From: Chthoniobacter sp.
Lineage (GTDB): Bacteria; Verrucomicrobiota; Verrucomicrobiia; Chthoniobacterales; Chthoniobacteraceae
DNA: 10,213 nucleotides
Assembly (NCBI GenBank): GCA_025352865.1
Contig: JANXSB010000449.1
Coordinates: 1 to 10,213, forward strand
Direction: 5' to 3'
Every line of letters starts with the position of its first letter. Within the stretch, counting starts at the first letter, position 1. Both the position numbers and the translations under genes were made by a program. Below the pieces are notes generated by a model. The model had not been told where the DNA came from. It saw only the letters and a program-made list of their open reading frames with translations, and made no database searches. Shown here piece after piece: positions 6,150-10,213 of the stretch.

Positions 6150-7328
6150 ATGCCCGGCCCGCTCACGGACATTCTCCGCGACCGTATCGCGCGCTCCGGC
6201 CCGATCCCGTTCCGCGATTTCATGGACGCCGCGCTCTACCACCCCGAGCACGGCTACTACGCCTCGAGCCGCGCGCGCATCGGGCGCGGCGGCGACTTTT
6301 TCACGAGCGTCAGCGTCGGCCCGCTCTTCGGCACGCTGCTCGCGCGGCAGTTTGCGGAATTGTGGACGCGGCTCGGCGAGCCCGCGGAGTTCACGATCGT
6401 CGAGCAGGGCGCGCATCGCGGGGAGTTCGCGCGCGATGTCCTCGCCGCGCTGCGCGAAACTGCGCCCGCGTGTTTCGCCGCCACAAGCTACCACGTCATC
6501 GAGCCGTCTGAAAATCTGCGCGCCGCGCAACACGAAACGCTCGGCGAATTTGCCGCCGCGAAAGTCCGCTGGTTCCCCGCGCCCGATGCGCTGCCGAATT
6601 TCATCGGCGTGCATTTTTCCAATGAGCTGCCCGACGCTTTCCCGGTCCACGCCGTCGTATGGGATGGCCTCGCGTGGCGCGAAAGCCATGTCGCCATCGA
6701 AACCGGGCGCTTCATTTTCATCGAACGCGAAATCACCAATGCTCCGCTGCGCGTCGCGCTCGCAAAGCTCCCGCCGGTGCCCGCGGGCTACCGCACCGAG
6801 ATCAATCTCGCCGCGCTCGAATGGATCGCCGCGCTCGCCGCGAAGCTCACGCGCGGCTTCGCGCTCGTCATCGATTACGGCTTTCCGCGCGCCGAATACT
6901 ACCGCCCCGAGCGCACCGCCGGCACGCTCACCGGCTACGCGCAGCACCGCCGCGTCGAAGACATTCTCGCCGCGCCCGGCGACACCGACCTCACTGCACA
7001 CGTTGATTTCACCGCGCTGGCCGAGCGCGCGCGCGACGCCGGTTTGCGCATCGCCGGCTTCACCGACCAGCACCATTTCATCGTCGCCCTCGGCGCGCTG
7101 CATTTCCCCGCGAGCATCCCCGACACCGCCGCCAGCCGGCGCGAACTGCGCGCCTTCAAGACACTCATGCACCCGCAGATGATGGGCCGCAGTTTCCAAG
7201 TCCTCGCGCTCGAAAAAGGCGCAGCGTCCCCCGCCCCGCTCACCGGCTTCCGCTTCGCGCGCGATGTGTCCGAAGCGCTCGGCCTCCCGCCGAGCGCAGC
7301 GAGTCCTCCCTCCACGCCGTCATCCTGA
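6150..7328 (+). CDS. MidA/NDUFAF7-family SAM-dependent methyltransferase
   Basis: This is a class I methyltransferase of the DUF185 (MidA) family. The mitochondrial member NDUFAF7 methylates an arginine of a complex I subunit; bacterial targets are mostly unknown. The 392 residues show the family blocks in order: HPEHGYYA (31-38), GDFFTS (48-53), the SAM-binding loop VEQGAHRGEFARDVL (84-98), SNELPDAFPVH (157-167), VIDYGF (240-245), GTLTGY with HR (258-268), DLTAHVDFTAL (280-290) and LMHPQMMGRSFQVLAL (339-354). The common NELLDALPVH reads NELPDAFPVH here, and the SAM loop is the EQGAH form rather than the ExGPG form. The start lies 6 bp after the deoA stop, so it is probably co-transcribed with deoA; no functional link to nucleoside salvage is known to me. 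The last 13 residues (PPSAASPPSTPSS) look like read-through of repeat DNA, and the stop lies inside the repeat element. Confidence 0.92.
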   Translation: MPGPLTDILRDRIARSGPIPFRDFMDAALYHPEHGYYASSRARIGRGGDFFTSVSVGPLFGTLLARQFAELWTRLGEPAEFTIVEQGAHRGEFARDVLAALRETAPACFAATSYHVIEPSENLRAAQHETLGEFAAAKVRWFPAPDALPNFIGVHFSNELPDAFPVHAVVWDGLAWRESHVAIETGRFIFIEREITNAPLRVALAKLPPVPAGYRTEINLAALEWIAALAAKLTRGFALVIDYGFPRAEYYRPERTAGTLTGYAQHRRVEDILAAPGDTDLTAHVDFTALAERARDAGLRIAGFTDQHHFIVALGALHFPASIPDTAASRRELRAFKTLMHPQMMGRSFQVLALEKGAASPAPLTGFRFARDVSEALGLPPSAASPPSTPSS

Positions 7329-7364
7329 GCGGAGCGGAGGCTTTGCGCAGCGCAGTCGAAGGAC
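7319..7364. repeat. Dispersed-repeat-like element between convergent midA-type gene and bioF
   Basis: The 46-bp segment begins GTCATCCTGAGCGGAGCGG and ends GCGCAGCGCAGTCGAAGGAC. I recognise this form from memory as a short repeat seen scattered between genes in many bacterial genomes; that is recollection, not a search. An imperfect stem joins 7323-7329 (TCCTGAG) with 7357-7363 (CGAAGGA): five Watson-Crick pairs around a tandem G-A mismatch. An inner palindrome TGCGCAGCGCA lies at 7344-7354. It holds the stop codon of the methyltransferase gene. A related fragment (GAGCGCAGCGAGTC) lies just upstream near 7292-7305. Confidence 0.6.
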
Positions 7365-7375
7365 CGTTGTTTTTT
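7323..7375 (+). terminator. Probable terminator of the deoB-deoA-methyltransferase cluster
   Basis: The imperfect hairpin of the repeat element is followed on the plus strand by CCGTTG and a run of six T (7370-7375), the layout of an intrinsic terminator. The stem is long and mismatched and the T-run sits 6 bases past it, so efficiency is uncertain. The T-run overlaps the stop codon of the converging bioF gene (7374-7376). Confidence 0.4.
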
Positions 7376-8552
7376 ATGCCGCCGCGAGATTCCGCAGCAG
7401 CGCGCACAGCCCGCTGATTTGCCGCGGCGTGTGCCGCGCGGAGAGCGTGATGCGCAGGCGCGCGGCGTCGCGCGCGACGGTCGGGTAGCGGATCGCGGGG
7501 ACGAGGAAGCCTTTGGTTGCGAGCAATTGCGCGGCTTCGAGCGCGGCTTCCGCTTTGCCGACGATCACCGGCACGATCGCGCTCTGCACTTTCCGCCCGC
7601 CGGAAAAAATCACCGGCATTTCCGTGGCGAAAAGTGCGAGGTTTTGCCGGAGCTGCTGCCGCCGCTTTTCGCCCGCGGGCGAGAGCATCCACTCGACGGC
7701 CGCGCAGCCCGCCGCCGCGACGGCGGGCGACGGCGCGGTGGAGTAGATGAAGCTCCGCGCACGGTTCACGAGCAGCTCGATGAGCCGCCGCCCGCCGCAG
7801 ACGTAGCCGCCGCTCACGCCGAGCGCCTTGCTCAGCGTGCCCATGTGAATGTCCACCGCCGCGCCGAGCCCGAGCTGCTCCGCCAGCCCACGACCGTGCG
7901 CGCCGATGACACCGACGGCGTGCGCCTCATCGAGCAGCAGGAGTGCGCCGTAGCGGCGCTTCAGCTCCACGATCTCGGCGAGCAGCGCCCAGTCGCCGTC
8001 CATGCTGAAGACCGACTCGGTGACCACGACCACCCGCGCCTCGGGAAAATTTTCGCGCGCCCATTCGAGGTGGCTTTCGAGCTTGCCCATGTGGTTGTGC
8101 GGAAAGACGCGGAGATGCGCACCGCTGAGCCGCGCGCCGTCGATCAGGCAGGCGTGGGCGAGCTTGTCCAAAATGATGACGTCCCCTTTCCGGCAGAGCG
8201 CGCCGAGCGTGCCGAGCGCCGCCGCGTAGCCGCTGGAGAAAACGAGCGCGGCTTCCGTCCGCTTGAATTCCGCGAGCTTTTCCTCCAGCCGCACATGCGG
8301 CGAGAGCGTGCCGCAGACGAGCCGGCTCGCGCCCGCGCCGACGCCGTACTGGTCGATGGCCGCTTTGGCCGCGTCGCGCAGCGCGGGCTCGGTGGCGAGG
8401 CCGAGGTAGTCGTTCGAGGAGAAATTGATGAGCTTTTTTCCCGCCAGCTCGACGGTCGGTTGCTGCGGCGAATCCATCTCGCGCAGCGACCGCAGGAGCG
8501 ACCGCGACCGCAGCTCGGCGAGTTCGGAGTCGATGGTCGGCGGCATGGGCAT
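7374..8552 (-). CDS. bioF: 8-amino-7-oxononanoate synthase (biotin synthesis)
   Basis: It joins pimeloyl thioester and L-alanine with loss of CO2, the first step of biotin ring assembly, using pyridoxal phosphate. The 392-residue protein shows INFSSNDYLGLA (42-53), GAGASRLVCGT (72-82), H133 in KLAHACL (stacks on the cofactor), SVFSMDGDWALL (180-191), DEAH (208-211, D208 binds the pyridine nitrogen), the cofactor lysine K242 in MGTLSKALG, and SFIYSTAPSPAV. Length and motifs fit BioF better than the related 2-amino-3-ketobutyrate CoA ligase, though this family of alpha-oxoamine synthases is hard to split by eye. The ATG at 8552 was chosen; a second ATG two codons later is possible. No Shine-Dalgarno site is seen, and a stem-loop lies 7 bases upstream. 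No other biotin gene is in the window, so it stands apart from a bio operon here. It follows the pilus block on the same strand after 70 bp. Confidence 0.92.
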   Translation of the reverse strand: MPMPPTIDSELAELRSRSLLRSLREMDSPQQPTVELAGKKLINFSSNDYLGLATEPALRDAAKAAIDQYGVGAGASRLVCGTLSPHVRLEEKLAEFKRTEAALVFSSGYAAALGTLGALCRKGDVIILDKLAHACLIDGARLSGAHLRVFPHNHMGKLESHLEWARENFPEARVVVVTESVFSMDGDWALLAEIVELKRRYGALLLLDEAHAVGVIGAHGRGLAEQLGLGAAVDIHMGTLSKALGVSGGYVCGGRRLIELLVNRARSFIYSTAPSPAVAAAGCAAVEWMLSPAGEKRRQQLRQNLALFATEMPVIFSGGRKVQSAIVPVIVGKAEAALEAAQLLATKGFLVPAIRYPTVARDAARLRITLSARHTPRQISGLCALLRNLAAA

Positions 8553-8559
8553 CGGTGTA

Positions 8560-8573
8560 TGGACAACCGTCCA
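8560..8573 (-). promoter_or_regulatory. Stem-loop just upstream of the bioF start
   Basis: TGGAC (8560-8564) and GTCCA (8569-8573) form a perfect 5-bp stem with a 4-base loop, ending 7 bases before the bioF ATG. It covers the place of the ribosome site, so as RNA it could limit translation, or as DNA it could be a small operator. It does not resemble the long BirA operator palindrome known from other bacteria. Confidence 0.35.
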
Positions 8574-8576
8574 GGC

Positions 8577-8600
8577 GCGGAAGTCTTATTTTGCTTCCGC
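8577..8600 (-). promoter_or_regulatory. Perfect 7-bp stem-loop between pilP-like gene and bioF
   Basis: GCGGAAG (8577-8583) and CTTCCGC (8594-8600) are exact reverse complements around a 10-base A+T-rich loop (minus strand CAAAATAAGA). It lies 22 bases after the pilP-like stop at 8623 and three bases before the second stem-loop in bioF direction. It could be the 3' end structure of the pilus transcript, though no T-run follows, or part of a bioF leader. Confidence 0.4.
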
Positions 8601-8622
8601 ACCGCCCGCCATGCGCCGCGGC

Positions 8623-9222
8623 TCAGCGCTCGTCGTCGAGCAGCGGCTCCTCGGCTTTTTTCGCCGCCAATTCCTGACGCTGCATCGAGACGGTGATCGT
8701 CTCATCCGCACGCTGAAGCACGACGCTGCCATCGCTGATCCGCTGGACGCGGATGCGGGCCACCACCGGGGCGGCCGGTGTGGCGGGCGCGGCCGCGGTG
8801 CCCGGCGCGACCGGCGCTGCGACCGGTGCCGCGGGCGCGGTGCCGCGCGGCATTTTCAAAAATTCCCCTTCGCTGTAAGCGCGGCCATTGATCACAGCGA
8901 GTGACGGCGTGGCGCCACTGCCGAGGAGGATGCTGGTCACGTGAAAGCTCTTTTCATCGAGCGTGGACTTCACGGGCACGACAGCGGCAACGACGGAGGA
9001 GACGCCTTTGCGATGCACCCAGCCGATCGGCCAGAAAGGAGCGCGAGTGCCTTCGCCTGCGCAGGAAAAACTGGAGCGGTTCTTGAGCTGATAAGGTTCC
9101 GCCGCGGGCTCAGCCTTGGCTGGCGCAGCCTCGGCCTTGGCCGGAGCGGTGTTTTCGGCGTGCAGGGCGGCGGCGCACAGCAGGCTACCGGCGACGGTGA
9201 GGAGATGGCGGTGGGTGCTCAT
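8623..9222 (-). CDS. Exported PilP/GspC-like pilus or secretion assembly protein
   Basis: This 199-residue protein probably acts in the periplasm, linking the inner-membrane PilN/PilO pair to an outer-membrane secretin. Residues 1-22 look like a signal peptide (hydrophobic LLTVAGSLLCAAALHA). An Ala/Lys/Pro-rich spacer covers about 25-43. Residues 50-70 carry an aromatic segment (APFWPIGWVH). Residues 93-123 (FHVTSILLGSGATPSLAVINGRAYSEGEFL) and 155-183 (ARIRVQRISDGSVVLQRADETITV) resemble the two halves of the homology-region fold of PilP and GspC. Between them lies an Ala/Pro/Val/Thr stretch (about 128-153). The start is the ATG at 9222, which overlaps the PilO-like stop by 4 bp and begins the signal peptide; a longer frame upstream reads into the neighbouring gene in another frame and was dropped. 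The lipobox rule is not met at C16. The assignment rests on position and fold pattern, not strong sequence identity. Confidence 0.72.
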   Translation of the reverse strand: MSTHRHLLTVAGSLLCAAALHAENTAPAKAEAAPAKAEPAAEPYQLKNRSSFSCAGEGTRAPFWPIGWVHRKGVSSVVAAVVPVKSTLDEKSFHVTSILLGSGATPSLAVINGRAYSEGEFLKMPRGTAPAAPVAAPVAPGTAAAPATPAAPVVARIRVQRISDGSVVLQRADETITVSMQRQELAAKKAEEPLLDDER

Positions 9223-9770
9223 TGCTTGACGATGTTGGTGAGGGTGAGGAGCGCGTGCTGCATCTCGACATCTTCGCGGCTGGCATCGAGCTGCAGGCTG
9301 TTGATTTCGACGAGGGGCTCTTCGTTTTCGAGCGAGGCGACGGCGGTGGCAAAAGGGATGAATCCGACTTTGGGCAGATCGACGCCCCATGAGAGTTTGC
9401 GGAAGCCGACCATCTCCTTGTCCACGGCTTCGCTTTGCAGCCGCGTGGCGCTTTTTTCAAGGCCCTGCTTTTTGAAAAACTCGGAGAGCCGCGGAGGGAA
9501 CCACGCGACGGGCGAACCCTCGGGCATCATCGCGGTGACCTGCTTCGTGGTGGCCATCCGACCCGGCGCGGACGCCTCCAGCTCGCGCGTGCGCTGAACC
9601 TGCGCCTTGGCGGCGGCGATCTCGGGACCGAGGGCGGTCACGCTTTTCTGGAGCGCCTGCTGATGCGCGGAAAGCGGGCCGAGGAGCAGATTGAAGTAGC
9701 TATAGACCACCCCGAAAACGAGGAGCGTCGCGAGAAAGATTTTCTGAATTTCTTCTTTGCCGAGTTTCAT
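9219..9770 (-). CDS. PilO-like inner-membrane pilus/secretion assembly protein
   Basis: The 183-residue protein has the architecture of PilO/GspM: a short cytoplasmic start (KLGKEEIQK), one membrane helix (about 11-31, IFLATLLVFGVVYSYFNLLLG), a coiled coil (about 33-66, rich in Ala, Gln, Leu and Lys), then a small alpha/beta periplasmic domain. In that domain FPPRLSEFFKKQGL (91-104) and FIPFATAVASLENEEPLVEINSLQLDA (137-163) match the helix-strand pattern of the PilO ferredoxin-like fold. PilO pairs with PilN to align the pilus machine. The ATG at 9770 was chosen; a longer in-frame extension runs back through the upstream gene. The gene overlaps both neighbours by 4 bp (ATGA at each end), so the three genes are probably translated in a coupled way. 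Sequence divergence from classical PilO is large, and a type II secretion role is possible. Confidence 0.75.
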   Translation of the reverse strand: MKLGKEEIQKIFLATLLVFGVVYSYFNLLLGPLSAHQQALQKSVTALGPEIAAAKAQVQRTRELEASAPGRMATTKQVTAMMPEGSPVAWFPPRLSEFFKKQGLEKSATRLQSEAVDKEMVGFRKLSWGVDLPKVGFIPFATAVASLENEEPLVEINSLQLDASREDVEMQHALLTLTNIVKQ

Positions 9771-10213
9771 TTCTTTTTGTGTACGGGTTGGGCGGAGGTG
9801 GGTTCTGCGCCGGCGAAGAGGTCCACGTTGATGGCAAACATGGCGGTGGGCACCTGCTTGCCATCGAGCATGACCATCTCGGTGCCGTCTTCGAGGGAGC
9901 GGAACTTCGAGCTGACGTTCTTGTAGCTGGCGGTGAATTTCTCGGCGATCGCGGTGCGCAAATCCTCGGCGACCTTGCGGGCGTCGACCCCGGCGGAGAG
10001 TCCGTCGAGGGAGATCGTGCAATGCCGGAGCCCCTCGCCGGCGATGTCGCCGGCCAGCCGGGTGACCTGCACCTCGCGCGGCACGACCTGCATGATCTGC
10101 TCGAGCATCGGCGCCCAGTAAAAGCGGCTCTCGACTTTTTTGACGAGCAGGTCGCCGGACTTCATCTGCGCGTTGAGTTCGTCCTCGCGCTTTTTCGCGG
10201 TCTTGGCCAGCGG
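9767..10213 (-). CDS. PilN-like pilus/secretion assembly protein, C-terminal part
   Basis: The frame is open to the right edge of the window, giving 148 visible residues; the true start lies outside. The internal ATG at 10165 is not the start because 16 further in-frame codons (LAKTAKKREDELNAQ and on) continue a charged coiled-coil region. After it comes SRFYWAPMLEQIMQVVPREVQVTRL, which matches the PilN/GspL pattern of an aromatic helix followed by the 'P-x-x-V-x-x-x-x-L' strand, then LRHCTISLDGLSAGVDARKVAEDLRTAI, the beta-strand and helix of the periplasmic ferredoxin-like domain. The N-terminal cytoplasmic motif and membrane helix of PilN would be just outside the window. The stop overlaps the PilO-like start by 4 bp. 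A pilM-like gene would be expected upstream. Confidence 0.75.
   Translation of the reverse strand, partial: PLAKTAKKREDELNAQMKSGDLLVKKVESRFYWAPMLEQIMQVVPREVQVTRLAGDIAGEGLRHCTISLDGLSAGVDARKVAEDLRTAIAEKFTASYKNVSSKFRSLEDGTEMVMLDGKQVPTAMFAINVDLFAGAEPTSAQPVHKKK

Noticed and set aside
4899..7199. 766-codon minus-strand open frame antisense to deoA and the methyltransferase
   Set aside because: It is a mirror frame produced by G+C-rich codon use; its protein is repetitive in Arg, Ala, Gly and Glu with no domain, while both plus-strand genes show complete family motifs.
7319..7364. CRISPR repeat or integron attachment site
   Set aside because: There is one full copy plus a fragment, no regular spacing, no cas or integrase gene nearby, and the form fits a dispersed intergenic repeat.
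8560..8573. BirA (biotin repressor) operator before bioF
   Set aside because: The known operator is a long interrupted palindrome of the TTGTAAACC/GGTTTACAA type; the short TGGAC/GTCCA stem shares no such sequence.
8623..9390. Longer 255-codon version of the PilP-like gene
   Set aside because: The extra 56 residues are an Arg/His-rich frame inside the PilO-like gene; the ATG at 9222 starts a clear signal peptide.
9219..10022. Longer 267-codon version of the PilO-like gene
   Set aside because: The first part reads the PilN-like gene in the wrong frame (Arg-rich, no motifs). The ATG at 9770 overlaps the upstream stop by 4 bp and begins a normal PilO N-terminus.

Overview
The window is a G+C-rich stretch of bacterial chromosome with very high coding density: no gap between genes exceeds about 70 bp. 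It holds eleven genes, two of them cut by the window edges. I see no tRNA, rRNA, insertion sequence, integrase, CRISPR array or defence gene. The strong G+C bias in codon use creates long open frames antisense to real genes; these were discarded. The style of several proteins suggests Verrucomicrobiota or a relative: a MidA-type methyltransferase with an EQGAHRGEF motif, a pilus-assembly set ending in a signal-peptide protein with an Ala/Pro linker, and weak or absent Shine-Dalgarno sites. That assignment is inference; no taxonomic marker gene is present.

Layout, left side: the window opens with the 3' end of a plus-strand anti-sigma-type (RsbW-like) ATPase. It converges on a minus-strand block that, in transcription order, reads GDP-L-fucose synthase (3663-2683), a double-PAS cytosolic histidine kinase (2668-1181), a NarL/LuxR response regulator overlapping the kinase by 4 bp (1184-522), and an 87-residue zinc-ribbon membrane protein (457-194). 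The kinase and regulator almost certainly form a two-component pair. The synthase lies only 14 bp upstream of the kinase, so it probably shares the transcript.

Middle: a 59-bp divergent gap separates the synthase from a plus-strand cluster of phosphopentomutase (deoB, 3723-4859), thymidine/pyrimidine-nucleoside phosphorylase (deoA, 4911-6143) and a MidA/NDUFAF7-family methyltransferase (6150-7328). DeoA releases (deoxy)ribose-1-phosphate from nucleosides and DeoB converts it to the 5-phosphate, so these two are a nucleoside-salvage pair. The methyltransferase follows after 6 bp. A heptad repeat lies just before deoA. A dispersed-repeat-like element with a T-run closes the cluster.

Right side: a minus-strand block enters from the right edge with PilN-like (partial), PilO-like and PilP/GspC-like genes chained by 4-bp ATGA overlaps. 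These are inner-membrane/periplasmic alignment components of a type IV pilus or type II secretion machine. A stand-alone bioF (biotin synthesis) lies 70 bp downstream on the same strand, behind two adjacent perfect stem-loops.

I did not find a convincing new system. The more unusual items are the LITAF-like zinc ribbon, the Ala/Pro insertion inside the PilP-like domain, the paired stem-loops before bioF, the symmetric hairpin holding two convergent stop codons, and the repeat element that supplies the last codons of the methyltransferase.
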